DNA from: Nocardioides humi
GTDB lineage: Bacteria; Actinomycetota; Actinomycetes; Propionibacteriales; Nocardioidaceae
Direction of reading: 5' to 3'
Length of the DNA stretch: 64,000 bases
NCBI RefSeq assembly: GCF_006494775.1
Contig: NZ_CP041146.1
Location: 4,154,001 to 4,218,000, forward strand
In this document: positions 44,948-53,985 of the stretch, piece by piece
Layout of the letters: each line of letters starts with the position of its first letter
Position numbering within the stretch: the stretch's first letter is position 1
Position numbers and translations under genes: made by a program
Notes under the pieces: generated by a model
The model's input: only the letters and a program-made list of their open reading frames with translations
The model's database searches: none
Told to the model about the DNA's origin: nothing

Positions 44948-45853
44948 GTGACGCTCGCGAACATCCCGCCCGCCCCGCAGCTCCCCGGCGCCCGCCACCT
45001 GCACTCCGGGAAGGTGCGCGACCTCTACGAGCTCACCGAGGGCCCGTACGCCGGCAAGCTCCTCATGGTCGCCAGCGACCGGCTCTCGATCTTCGACTTC
45101 GTGCTCGAGACGACGATCCCCGACAAGGGCGAGATCCTCACCCGGATGTCGCTGTGGTGGTTCGAGCAGCTGGCGTCCCTCGTGCCCAACCACGTGGTCT
45201 CGACCGACGTCCCCGAGGCTGTGCGCGGCCGGGCCGTGATCTGCGAGCGGCTCGACATGTTCCCCGTGGAGTGCGTCGCCCGCGGCTACCTCACCGGCTC
45301 CGGACTGCTCGACTACCGCGCCACCGGCGAGGTGTGCGGCATCGCGCTGCCCGCCGGCCTCGAGGACGGCAGCCGCCTGCCGGAGCCGATCTTCACCCCC
45401 GCCACCAAGGCCGACCTCGGCGACCACGACGAGAACGTGTCCTTCGACGCCGTCGTCGCCACCGTCGGCGCGGACACCGCCGCCACGCTGCGCGACCTCA
45501 CCCTGCAGGTCTACGGCCGCGCCGAGGAGATCGCCCGCGAGCAGGGGATCATCCTGGCCGACACCAAGCTCGAGTTCGGTACGGCGGCCGGCGGCGCCGG
45601 CGACGCGATCGTGCTGGCCGACGAGGTGCTCACCCCCGACTCCTCGCGGTACTGGCCCGCCGACGACTGGCGGCCCGGCCGCGCCCAGCCGTCGTACGAC
45701 AAGCAGATCGTGCGCAACTGGGCGCTCTCCCCGGCCAGCGGCTGGGACAAGGCCTCCGGCGAGGCCCCGCCGCCGCTCCCGGCCGAGGTCGTCGCGCGGA
45801 CCCGGTCGCGCTATCTCGAGGCCTACGAGCGGCTCACCGGCGAGAGGTTCTGA
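44948..45853 (+). CDS. purC: SAICAR synthase (phosphoribosylaminoimidazole-succinocarboxamide synthase)
   Basis: PurC joins aspartate to CAIR with ATP to make SAICAR, the substrate of PurB. The 301-residue protein has the ATP-binding start HLHSGKVRDLYEL, ASDRLSIFDFVL, the family signature region ECVARGYLTGSGLLDY, PIFTPATKAD and a C-terminal ILADTKLEFG with DEVLTPDSSRYW. All are normal in the long actinobacterial or eukaryote-like type. The start is the GTG at 44948, just after a hairpin. In many Actinobacteria purB and purC lie close together; here they are 40.5 kb apart. The following acyl-CoA synthetase is about 100 bases downstream. Confidence 0.96.
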   Translation: MTLANIPPAPQLPGARHLHSGKVRDLYELTEGPYAGKLLMVASDRLSIFDFVLETTIPDKGEILTRMSLWWFEQLASLVPNHVVSTDVPEAVRGRAVICERLDMFPVECVARGYLTGSGLLDYRATGEVCGIALPAGLEDGSRLPEPIFTPATKADLGDHDENVSFDAVVATVGADTAATLRDLTLQVYGRAEEIAREQGIILADTKLEFGTAAGGAGDAIVLADEVLTPDSSRYWPADDWRPGRAQPSYDKQIVRNWALSPASGWDKASGEAPPPLPAEVVARTRSRYLEAYERLTGERF

Positions 45854-45953
45854 GTGCCGCGCCCGCGGGTTGGTCCCGGGCACAAGGCCACTCCGGCGCG
45901 ATTGGTCCCGCGACCAGTGACCCCGGTCACGACCGCCCAGTAGGTTGTGCGCC

Positions 45954-47509
45954 ATGACGAACCTCGCCGAGTTCCTCGAGAACAGCGCCCAGTCCTACCC
46001 CGACCGCACCGCCATCGTCTTCGGTGACACCCGGCTGTCGTACCCGCAGGTGAACGGCGCGGCCAACCAGGTGGCCAACCTCCTGGTCTCGCGCGGGATC
46101 CGGCCCGGGACAAGGTGGCGCTGAGCTGCCCCAACCTGCCGTACTTCACGATCATCTACTACGGCATCCTCAAGGCCGGCGCGACCGTCGTCCCGCTCAA
46201 CGTGCTGCTCAAGGGCCGCGAGGTCGCCTACCACCTCGGCGACTCCGACGCGAAGGCCTACTTCGCCTTCCAGGGCACGCCGGACCTGCCGATCGGCCAG
46301 GAGGCGTACGACGGCTTCCGGGCCGCCGACGGCTGCGAGCACTTCTTCGTGGTCACCGCCGACCCGGCGGCGCCGTCGCCGATCGAGGGCACCGAGACCT
46401 TCGGCCAGGCGCTCGCCGGCCAGGCGCCGACGTTCGACACGGTCGACGTGGCCGACGACGACACCGCGGTCATCCTCTACACCTCCGGCACCACCGGTCA
46501 GCCCAAGGGCGCCGAGCTGCGGCACCGCAACATGCGCGACAACGCGCTCATCGGCAAGGACCTGTTCGGCGCCGACGCCGAGCGCCCCGACACCTTCCTG
46601 TGCGTGCTGCCGCTGTTCCACTCCTTCGGCCAGACCGTGATCCAGAACGGCGCCTTCGCCTTCGGCGGCACCGTCGTGATGCTGCCGCGGTTCGAGGCGG
46701 CGCCCGCGATCGGGCTGATGCTGAAGGACAAGGTCAGCTTCTTCGCCGGCGTCCCCACCATGTACTGGGGCCTGCTCAACGCGCTCGACGACACCGTCGA
46801 CGTCAAGGAGCTCGCCGCCAACCTGCGCGTCGCCGTCGCCGGCGGCGCGGCGCTCCCGGTCGAGGTGCACCACCAGTTCGAGGAGCGCTTCGGCGTCACC
46901 ATCCTCGAGGGCTACGGCCTCTCGGAGACCTCGCCCGTCGCCAGCTTCTCCCGTCTCGGCTCGCCGGTGCGGGTCGGCTCGATCGGTACGCCGATCCCGG
47001 GCGTCGAGATGAAGCTGATCCAGCCCGAGACGTGGGACGAGGTCCAGGACCCGGACGGCATCGGGGAGATCGCCATCAAGGGCCACAACATCATGAAGGG
47101 CTACTACAAGCGCCCCGACGCCACGGCCGAGGCGATCAGCGAGGACGGCTGGTTCCGCTCCGGCGACCTCGGCCGGAAGGACGCCGACGGCTGGTACTAC
47201 ATCGTCGACCGGTCCAAGGACATGATCATCCGCGGCGGCTTCAACGTGTACCCGCGCGAGATCGAGGAGGTCCTCCTCACCCACCCGGCCGTCTCGCTCG
47301 CCGCCGTCATCGGCGTCCCGCACGAGAGCCACGGCGAGGAGATCAAGGCGTTCGTCATCCTCAAGCCGGGCGCCACCGCCACGCCCGAGGAGATCGTGGC
47401 GTGGGGCAAGGAGCAGATGGCGGCGTACAAGTACCCGCGCATCGTCGAGATCGTCGAGAGCCTCCCGATGACCGCGACCGGCAAGATCCTCAAGCGCGAG
47501 CTGAGCTGA
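45954..47509 (+). CDS. Long-chain fatty acid/acyl-CoA synthetase, frame-disrupted near its N-terminus
   Basis: The class I adenylate-forming enzyme activates a fatty acid as acyl-AMP, then acyl-CoA. It shows the P-loop ILYTSGTTGQPKGAEL, EGYGLSETSPVASF, the hinge-type motif GWFRSGDLGRKDADGWYYIVDR and KDMIIRGGFNVYPREIE. The end MTATGKILKREL carries the catalytic Lys. The first 52 residues (from ATG 45954, NLAEFLENSAQSYPDRTAIV) are offset from the rest by a -1 step at CGGCCCGGGA (46101-46110); one more G gives RPGDKVALSCPN and 518 residues, a normal length. It is otherwise intact and probably functional if the break is an error. Confidence 0.9.
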
Positions 47510-47532
47510 CTCCTTGGTCGAGCGTGTCGCAT

Positions 47533-47648
47533 ACGGAGCCCGGCGCACGGACCCTTCGGGCCCATGGCCGGGCTCCGTGCCGCTTCGCGGCCGTGCGCCA
47601 CGCTGCCGACCGCGCGGTCGAGGTGGGCCGAGCGCGAGCTCGCTCGGC
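47533..47648. terminator. Terminator region between convergent genes
   Basis: Two hairpins lie between the convergent acyl-CoA synthetase and PQQ-propeller genes: ACGGAGCCCGGC (47533-47544) against GCCGGGCTCCGT (47567-47578), and GCCGAGCG (47627-47634) against CGCTCGGC (47641-47648). The 14-bp palindrome CGACCGCGCGGTCG lies between them. Confidence 0.6.
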
Positions 47649-47668
47649 GGCCGGGCCCGCCGGACCCG

Positions 47669-50023
47669 TCAGCCCCGGCTGGCCCGGAGCACCTTCCGGG
47701 CCAGCCGCACCACCTCGGCCTCGGTGCCGTCGCCGAGGCCGGCGCCCCAGCGGGCGTACTCGATGTCGATGAGCAGGTTGCCGTCGCGCACCCACAGCTC
47801 GCGCCGGCTGTGGTCGTAGCCGTCCTCCGCCTCGGTGGCGTCGTCGCGGAACAGGTCGGCCCGGTCGGCCAGGTCCTTCACCCGCCGCGTGCCGCGGTGG
47901 ACGCTGGCGGCGTGGATCGCCTCGGCGGTCGCGACGGCGTCTCCGCCGGAGAGGCGGGAGCCCTCGACGGCGTACGCGTGGACGGTCAGGTCGTCGGCCC
48001 GGTCGCCGGTCTGCGACCACGCGCACGAGGACACCCGCGGCCCGTAGCCCTTGCGCGTGACGGCGGTCTTCTCGGTCAGCCCTGCGCCGCGAGCGTCGTC
48101 GTCGAGCAGCGTGCACACGTCCGGCACCTCGGTGTGGTCGCCGTCGGCCGGGAGGGTGGGGTCCGGGCCGAGATCGAGGCCGTACGACGCCAGCGTCTCG
48201 CGCGCGGCCCGGAGCAGCCCCTCCTCGACCTGGGCCAGGGGAGCGGGCGCCGCGTGCCGGTAGGGGATGTCGAACCCGCCGGCGTAGCGCGCGACCACCA
48301 CGACGTTCCGCACCCGGACGGCCAGGTAGCCGGCGGTGTCGTAGCCGGTCGAGCCGCTCAGCCGCGCGCCGGAGACGGCGTACGCCTCGTCGCCCAGCCC
48401 CGCGACCTGCTCCGCCTTGCCGAGCTCCAGCTTGGTGCGGATGCCGCCACCGCCGGGCGGGTCGTCCACCAGCTGCCGGATCGTCCGCTCGGCGTTCTCC
48501 TCCGCCGTCGTGCCGGTGTCGCCGTCCCCGGTCGGCGCGGCGATGGTGACGTTCACCCACAGGTCCCGGCTCGAGTACGACGGCTCCGCGCTCTCCGCCC
48601 AGTGACAGCTCAGCGGCGTCGGCAGGTCGCGGCTCGCGTCCAGGCCGAGCAGGTGCAGGGTGGGGTCGCCGACCGCGAGGCAGTCGGCCGGAACGGCGGG
48701 GACGTCGCCGTCCCGCCAGGCCAGGTCGGCGCGCGGCGCGGCGACCTCGGCATCGGCCGGGCGCAGCGGGACCCGGGCGACGGAGTCGCCGGTGCCGAGC
48801 AGGACGGCCTCGCCGTCGAGCCCGACCGCGGACCACTGCCGGGGCAGCACGCCGATCACGCCGCTGTCCTCGCCGGTGCGCAGGTCCCAGCGTGCGAGCC
48901 AGGTCCGGCCGCCGTCGCCGTCGCTGGCCGACGTCGCGACCACCACGCCGTCGGCGTCGACCCCGGCCACGCTGGTGCTGAGCGTGCTGACGACCGGCGG
49001 GTTGACGTCCCGGATCCACAGCTGCTCGCCGGTGGTGAGGTCGAAGGCGTACAGGCGCGGCCCCGTCAGCGGCGTGGGCCGCCCGCCCGCAACGCTGCCC
49101 ACCAGCACGCCGTCGACGACGCCGAGCGCGGTGAAGGAGGAGCCGGCGACGGCGTCGAGCTGCCAGCCGACGTACGCACCGGGAGTGGGATCGGTGCGGC
49201 TGTGGAGCCGCAGCGTGGTGTGCCCCTTCTCGGTGAGCGCGAGGACGAGGGGGTCGGAGCTGATCACCGCGCCTTCGGCCAGGTCGCCGCCGCGGCGGTT
49301 CGTCTTGCGACGCCACAGCAGCTCGCCCGAGTCGACGTCGTAGAGCTCGAAGGCGCCCTCGCCGGGGGTCTGCGGGATCCAGCCGGTGCCGTGGTCGTCG
49401 GGCGTGCTCGCGTCGACCGGGTCGTGCCAGACCGCGAGCGTGCGGCCGTCGGAGTCCGCCTCGTTCGCGCACTTGCGGTCGTGCGGCGCGATCACGCCGA
49501 GCTTCCGCCCGTCGTCGACCGCGAGGCGGGTCACCTGCCCGCAGAACTGCACCAGCGTGACGGCCTTCGCGCCGAGAGCGACCTGCATGGCGCCGCTGTC
49601 GTACTGCTTCGAGACCAGCGGGACCCGGACCGTCCAGCGCAGCTCGCCGGTGGCGCCGTCGACGACGGAGACCGAGCGGCACTTCCTCCCGTGGCTGAAC
49701 GCGACGTCGCCGGCCTCGTTGGGCGCGCTCGTCGCGCACAGGTCGGTGGGCTGCTGGCGCCAGCGCACCGAGCCGTCGGTGCCGAGGGCGGTGAGCCCGT
49801 CGTCCAGCAGGAGGTACCCGTCCGTCATCGGCGTGACCCGGGCGACCAGCCCGCTCCGGCTGGTCTCGTGCGACCAGTCGGGGCTGAGCTCGGCCGGCTC
49901 GGCCGCCGCGCTCCCGCCGCCCTTGGCGCCCGGCCCGGGCTCGGGGTCGCCGCCGTCGCATGCGCTCAGGGCCAGCAGGACGACGGCGACGGCCGCTGCG
50001 GTACGACGGAGAGCCCGGGACAC
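47669..50023 (-). CDS. Lipoprotein with PQQ-like beta-propeller and C-terminal DUF3558-like part
   Basis: This 784-residue lipoprotein has a signal with lipobox LSAC (RTAAAVAVVLLALSAC). A PQQ/WD-type propeller of about 400 residues follows, with blade repeats such as GELRWTVRVPL, GELLWRRKTN and GEQLWIRDVN, each ending in the Trp-containing strand. Two domains with paired cysteines follow (PLSCHWAESAE, and VCTLLDDDARG with SSCAWSQTGDR); the last resembles DUF3558-like lipoproteins. It is probably bound to the outer face of the membrane and may sense or scaffold. No enzyme site is seen. It is the last gene before a coupled copper operon on the same strand and ends at a terminator region. Confidence 0.8.
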   Translation of the reverse strand: MSRALRRTAAAVAVVLLALSACDGGDPEPGPGAKGGGSAAAEPAELSPDWSHETSRSGLVARVTPMTDGYLLLDDGLTALGTDGSVRWRQQPTDLCATSAPNEAGDVAFSHGRKCRSVSVVDGATGELRWTVRVPLVSKQYDSGAMQVALGAKAVTLVQFCGQVTRLAVDDGRKLGVIAPHDRKCANEADSDGRTLAVWHDPVDASTPDDHGTGWIPQTPGEGAFELYDVDSGELLWRRKTNRRGGDLAEGAVISSDPLVLALTEKGHTTLRLHSRTDPTPGAYVGWQLDAVAGSSFTALGVVDGVLVGSVAGGRPTPLTGPRLYAFDLTTGEQLWIRDVNPPVVSTLSTSVAGVDADGVVVATSASDGDGGRTWLARWDLRTGEDSGVIGVLPRQWSAVGLDGEAVLLGTGDSVARVPLRPADAEVAAPRADLAWRDGDVPAVPADCLAVGDPTLHLLGLDASRDLPTPLSCHWAESAEPSYSSRDLWVNVTIAAPTGDGDTGTTAEENAERTIRQLVDDPPGGGGIRTKLELGKAEQVAGLGDEAYAVSGARLSGSTGYDTAGYLAVRVRNVVVVARYAGGFDIPYRHAAPAPLAQVEEGLLRAARETLASYGLDLGPDPTLPADGDHTEVPDVCTLLDDDARGAGLTEKTAVTRKGYGPRVSSCAWSQTGDRADDLTVHAYAVEGSRLSGGDAVATAEAIHAASVHRGTRRVKDLADRADLFRDDATEAEDGYDHSRRELWVRDGNLLIDIEYARWGAGLGDGTEAEVVRLARKVLRASRG

Positions 50024-50077
50024 GAAGCGGGCATACCGCGGTCGCGCCCGGCTGAAACGGCGGTTCGTCGTACGACG

Positions 50078-50518
50078 TCAGCCGGGGCGGGCCATCGGGA
50101 CGTGCGGGATGCCGTCGTCGAGGTACTCGGGACCGGTCGGCGTGTAGCCGTAGCGCTCGTAGAACCGCACCAGGTGGGCCTGGGCGTCGAGCACGCTGGG
50201 CCGGTCGCCGATCTCGTCGAGCGCCGCGTCCATCAGCCGCCCGGCCGCACCGGTGCCGCGCACCTGCGGTGCGACCACCACCCGCCCGATCCGTACGACG
50301 GCCGCGGGGTCGCGCAGGAGGCGCAGGTACCCGACCGGTGCGCCGTCGTGCGCGAGCCACAGATGCCGGGTGCCGGGCTCGGTGTCGCGGCCGTCGAGCT
50401 CGGGGTAGGGGCAGGCCTGCTCCACCACGAACACGTCGACGCGCAGCCGGAGGAGGGCGTACAGCGTCGTCGTGTCGAGGTCCGCGAACGACGCGCGGTG
50501 GAGGACCGGCTCCCTCAC
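50078..50518 (-). CDS. GNAT-family N-acetyltransferase (ElaA-like)
   Basis: The 146-residue protein is the compact ElaA-like GNAT. It has LYALLRLRVDVFVVEQACPYPELDGRD near the start, the strand LRLLRDPAAVVRIGRVVVAP, the acetyl-CoA loop QVRGTGAAGRLMDAAL and the end HLVRFYERYGYTPTG. The acceptor amine is unknown. Its GTG overlaps the stop of the stress-protein gene by four bases (GTGA), making it the last member of the coupled operon running from 54495 down. Nothing in the protein links it to copper. Confidence 0.88.
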   Translation of the reverse strand: MREPVLHRASFADLDTTTLYALLRLRVDVFVVEQACPYPELDGRDTEPGTRHLWLAHDGAPVGYLRLLRDPAAVVRIGRVVVAPQVRGTGAAGRLMDAALDEIGDRPSVLDAQAHLVRFYERYGYTPTGPEYLDDGIPHVPMARPG

Positions 50519-51021
50519 GCGAACGGGTTCGGCAGTGCGCCGGGGAGCTTCGCGAGGAGCTCCCGGGCCTGCGCGGCCACCTTGTGCTCGACGAGCACCT
50601 CGTAGCGCGTGGCGACGACCGAGCTGACCGAGGAGAAGTCCCGCTGGCCGCGGGTGACGGCGTACCCGGCCAGCGCGAAGACGACGCCGAAGGCGACGCC
50701 CATCAGCGCGGTGGACACGATGATCGCGAGGGTGTCGCCGGTGCCGAAGAAGCTGAACAGGATGCCGACGAACAGGCCGAACCACAGCCCGCTCATCGCG
50801 CCACCGGCCGCGACCCGGCCGCTGCTCAGTCGGCCAGTGATCCGCTCGACCTGCTTGAGGTCGGTGCCGACGATCATGCAGTTCTGCACGGGGAAGCCCT
50901 CGTCGGAGAGGAAGTCGACGGTGCGCTGCGCGGTGGCGTAGTCGTCGTAGACCGCCAGGGACTGGGGGAACTCGAGCGCCAGCAGGGAACGGGAGAACGC
51001 GCCGGGGGTGGGGTTGCTCAT
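50515..51021 (-). CDS. General stress protein (YflT/GSP17M-like domain) with membrane segment
   Basis: The 168-residue protein has an N-terminal YflT-type general-stress domain (LAVYDDYATAQRTVDFLSDE to NCMIVGTDLKQVERIT). A glycine-rich double membrane segment follows (GAMSGLWFGLFVGILFSFFG, STALMGVAFGVVFALAGY), then a C-terminal soluble tail. Proteins of this layout are common in Actinobacteria but their role is unclear. It starts at an ATG overlapping the upstream stop (ATGA) and ends in a GTGA overlap with the GNAT gene, so it is translated in the copper operon. Its presence there may couple the operon to stress. Confidence 0.82.
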   Translation of the reverse strand: MSNPTPGAFSRSLLALEFPQSLAVYDDYATAQRTVDFLSDEGFPVQNCMIVGTDLKQVERITGRLSSGRVAAGGAMSGLWFGLFVGILFSFFGTGDTLAIIVSTALMGVAFGVVFALAGYAVTRGQRDFSSVSSVVATRYEVLVEHKVAAQARELLAKLPGALPNPFA

Positions 51022-51599
51022 GGGTCCAGTGTGCCCCGCGCCCGGCGGGAGCGGCGGACGACGGCCAGGACCGCGAGCCCCGGGAGCAGGACGACGGCCA
51101 GCGCGAGGGCGAGCGGCCCCGCGCCGCCGGGCTGCGCCGTGGCGGGCAGCGGGCGCGCGCTCGGGTCGACGGTGGCGGCGGTGGCGGTGAAGCGCGGCGC
51201 CGGGTGCTCGTCGCCCTCCGCCTCGTCGGCCCAGTCGACCCTGGTGCCGTCGGCGCAGGTCTGCTCCGCCGGCACCAGCACCGTGTCGCCCGGCTCCGCG
51301 TCGAGGCGGACGGTGACGGTGAACCGCGCCGGCTCCGCCGCGGCGATCCCCGGTCCCTCCCACTCGACCCGGCCGTCGACCACGCGGTGGCTCCAGCGCC
51401 GCGGGTCGCCGACCGCGACGACCGCCGCTCCCGTGGGCATCGTCGCGGACAGCGCGGTCGTCCCGGCGTCCCCGCACCCGCCCGACAGGGAGAGCACCAG
51501 GTCGGCGCTGCCGTCCCCGCGCGGCACGACGGACGCGATCTCCACGGCCGCCGCCGGAGCCGCGAGCTGGAGCAGGACCAGGAGTGCTGCCAGCCTCAT
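51018..51599 (-). CDS. YcnI-like exported protein with LPATA sorting-like signal
   Basis: This 193-residue protein has a signal peptide (MRLAALLVLLQLAAPAAA), a YcnI/DUF1775-like beta domain with two cysteines (SLSGGCGDAGTT and VPAEQTCADGTR) and a C-terminal LPATA motif. A membrane helix (PLALALAVVLLPGLAVLAVV) and RRSRRAR follow, so it is either a sortase substrate with a non-standard LPxTA site or a simple membrane-anchored protein. It lacks the N-terminal His of typical YcnI copper chaperones. It starts in an ATGA overlap with the CopC-CopD gene, so it belongs to the copper operon. Confidence 0.72.
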   Translation of the reverse strand: MRLAALLVLLQLAAPAAAVEIASVVPRGDGSADLVLSLSGGCGDAGTTALSATMPTGAAVVAVGDPRRWSHRVVDGRVEWEGPGIAAAEPARFTVTVRLDAEPGDTVLVPAEQTCADGTRVDWADEAEGDEHPAPRFTATAATVDPSARPLPATAQPGGAGPLALALAVVLLPGLAVLAVVRRSRRARGTLDP

Positions 51600-53230
51600 G
51601 GGACCTCGATCCTTCCGGTGACGACGGGCTGGGCGAAGCGGCTCAGCGGTACGGCGAGCGAGACCTCCCACGTCCCCGGCAGCGCCAGGTCGACGGTGGC
51701 CTCCCACACCCCGGACGCCGTGGGCGAGACCGGCCGGCGCAGCGGTCCGACATCGGCCTCCGGGAGCCGGAAGGACAGCGCCGGGACGTCGTCGAGCCCG
51801 ACCACGGCGCCCTCGGCGTCGGTGACCGTGACCCGGACGCCGTTCACGCCGCGCCGCACGGGCGCCACGACCACGGTGGCGCGGTGCGCGTCGCCCAGGG
51901 CGAGCTCGAGCCGCTGCTCGGCCGGCGCGGCCGCGGCGGCACGGGGAGCGCGGGCGGGCGGCGTGAGGTTGACGAGGACGGCGGTGACGGCGACGACGGC
52001 CGCCACGACGAGGGCCTCGGCCCCGATGGTCCGTCGGAGCATGGTCGCCGCGCGAGCGGCGTCCCGGCCCGCAGCCCGGTCCACGAGCCGGAGGCGGTTC
52101 CACGCGGCCAGCGCGAGCACCGGCAGGAGGAGGGCCGACTTGAGCAGCACCGCCCGCCCGTACGACGTGTCCCACAGGCCGCTGAGCGAGTGGCCGATCC
52201 GCCAGTAGAGGACCCCGCCCGCCACGACGAGCGCGGCGACCACGACGACCGCTGCCCCCGAGAAGCGCGCGAGGAGCTCCGCGCGTACGCCGACCCGCAG
52301 CCCGGGACGCGCGGCCAGCGCCAGGACCAGGGCGACCAGGCCGCCCCACCAGAAGGCGGCCGCGGCCAGGTGGACCAGCTCCGCGGGCAGCACCACCCAC
52401 GACGGGCCGTAGCTGCGGGTGTGCCCCACGACCGCCAGCGCCGCCAGCGCGGCGGCCGCGCCGCCCACCGCCAGCGCGTCCCGGCCCCGCCGGATGCCCA
52501 GGACGGCCGCGGCGGCGCCCACGGCGACCAGCAGGGCACCCGCACCGCTCGCGCTGCGCACCGCCGCGGTCCAGGTGTCGCCGGACAGGACCGCGCCCAG
52601 CGACCGGCCGGACTCCCACAGCGCCGTCAGCGGCGCCAGGAGCACCGCGCCGCCGGCCGCCAGGCCCGCGAACACCAGCGCCGCGCGCCGCCAGGCGAGG
52701 ACGAGTCCCGCGTGACGGCGTACGCCGGCCGGCGCGACCAGGACGACGACGCCCGCCAGCCCGGCGAGCCCCAGCGTGCCGGCGTACTGCATCCCGTTCG
52801 CGATCGCCTGGGCGAGGCGCACCTCGCGCTCCTCGGTCCCGACCGGGAGGTCGAGCACCGTCGCCGACGGTGCGCCGACCGAGAACGTGAAGCTGCCCGC
52901 CACCGGGTGCGAGTCCGTCGACACGACGCGCCAGGTCACGACCTGGGTCCCCCGCCCGAGGGGCTGCCGCGGCTCGATGGTGAGGACGTGGTCGCGCACC
53001 GAGAAGTCGGCAGGCACCTCCTCGCCGGCGGCCGTCAGCAGCCGGTTGCCCTCCGGGGCGAGCGAGACCGGCTCGTCGAAGGTGACGGTCAGCGACGCCG
53101 GTGCCTCCGCGAGGACCTGTCCGTCGGCCGGGGTGGTCCCGACCGTCCGGGCGTGGGCCGCGGCGGCCTGCGGCCAGAGGACCAGCACCAGGACGACGCC
53201 GGCCAGCAGTGCGCGCGCGGAGCCCGTCAA
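51596..53230 (-). CDS. CopC-CopD fusion copper resistance protein
   Basis: The 544-residue protein joins an exported CopC domain (signal peptide, then AHARTVGTTPADGQVL with the N-terminal copper-binding His, ending GSFTFSVGAP) to a CopD membrane domain. CopD has about eight helices (ALLAGVVLVLVLW, GTLGLAGLAGVVVLVA, YGPSWVVLPAELVHLAAAAFWWG and more) and an outer C-terminal beta domain. CopD proteins move copper across the membrane or buffer it. The TTG start at 53230 overlaps the YcnI stop (TTGA). The copper-binding His is adjacent to the predicted cleavage site, as expected. Confidence 0.9.
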   Translation of the reverse strand: MTGSARALLAGVVLVLVLWPQAAAAHARTVGTTPADGQVLAEAPASLTVTFDEPVSLAPEGNRLLTAAGEEVPADFSVRDHVLTIEPRQPLGRGTQVVTWRVVSTDSHPVAGSFTFSVGAPSATVLDLPVGTEEREVRLAQAIANGMQYAGTLGLAGLAGVVVLVAPAGVRRHAGLVLAWRRAALVFAGLAAGGAVLLAPLTALWESGRSLGAVLSGDTWTAAVRSASGAGALLVAVGAAAAVLGIRRGRDALAVGGAAAALAALAVVGHTRSYGPSWVVLPAELVHLAAAAFWWGGLVALVLALAARPGLRVGVRAELLARFSGAAVVVVAALVVAGGVLYWRIGHSLSGLWDTSYGRAVLLKSALLLPVLALAAWNRLRLVDRAAGRDAARAATMLRRTIGAEALVVAAVVAVTAVLVNLTPPARAPRAAAAAPAEQRLELALGDAHRATVVVAPVRRGVNGVRVTVTDAEGAVVGLDDVPALSFRLPEADVGPLRRPVSPTASGVWEATVDLALPGTWEVSLAVPLSRFAQPVVTGRIEVP

Positions 53231-53931
53231 CGACGCGACCGGGCCAGCGCGGTGCCGCCGGCGGCGAGGCCGAGAGCGCCGAGGACCAGGCCCAGCCAGG
53301 CGACGACGCCGGTCCCGCCGTCGCCCTCGCCCTCGATCTCGGCCTCGGCCGTCCGGTGTCCGTGCGCGTCGCTCGCGGCGGCCCCGACGGTGACGTACGG
53401 CGCGGGATGCTCCGGCTCCTCCTCGCCCTCCGCGGCGGTCTGCACCCAGGCGCTCTCCCCCTCCTCGCAGCTCTGCACGACGGGGAAGACCAGGGTGGCG
53501 CCCTCGTCCGCGGTCAGCTTCAGCGAGAGCTCGAAGGTGTCCCGGAGACCGTCGGGGAGCGGGCTCCTGGCCGTGTAGACCACCTGGGCGACGCGCTCGG
53601 TGTACTCGCCGCCGTGGCCGTCGGCGACCGGCTCGGCGAGCTCCTCCATCCTCTTCTCCACCTGCCAGCCGGGGTTGACCGTCGGCGTGACCGTGACGAT
53701 CTCCGGGGGCAGCTGCACCGTGACCGCTGTCGTCGGCGACCCGTCGCAGCCGTGGCCGACGGAGAAGGTGAGGACGGCGTACGCGCCGGCGGCGGTCGTG
53801 GACGGGGTGACGGTCACGTGCGCCCCGGCGGGGGGAGCGGCGGTGGCCAGGACGGCGACCGCGCCGAGGGCGACGGCGGCCAGACGGGCAGCGGGACGGG
53901 CAGCAGGGCGTGCGGACGTACGGACGGACAT
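53227..53931 (-). CDS. YcnI-family (DUF1775) copper chaperone
   Basis: The 234-residue protein has a signal peptide ending AGA and a mature N-terminus HVTVTPSTTAAG, whose first His is the copper ligand in YcnI, with the partner Trp in NPGWQVEK. The domain ends with a disulphide-like pair (GHGCDGSP and QSCEEGESAW). A Glu/Gly-rich linker with a His-rich patch (DAHGHRT) leads to a C-terminal membrane helix (VVAWLGLVLGALGLAAGG) and basic end. It should pass copper to CopC-CopD, whose TTG start overlaps its stop. It begins 55 bases after a small membrane protein gene. Confidence 0.9.
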   Translation of the reverse strand: MSVRTSARPAARPAARLAAVALGAVAVLATAAPPAGAHVTVTPSTTAAGAYAVLTFSVGHGCDGSPTTAVTVQLPPEIVTVTPTVNPGWQVEKRMEELAEPVADGHGGEYTERVAQVVYTARSPLPDGLRDTFELSLKLTADEGATLVFPVVQSCEEGESAWVQTAAEGEEEPEHPAPYVTVGAAASDAHGHRTAEAEIEGEGDGGTGVVAWLGLVLGALGLAAGGTALARSRR

Positions 53932-53985
53932 GCGGTTCTCCTGAGGACGAGCGCCCGGACGGGCGCCGGAACGAGTGGCGGGAGG

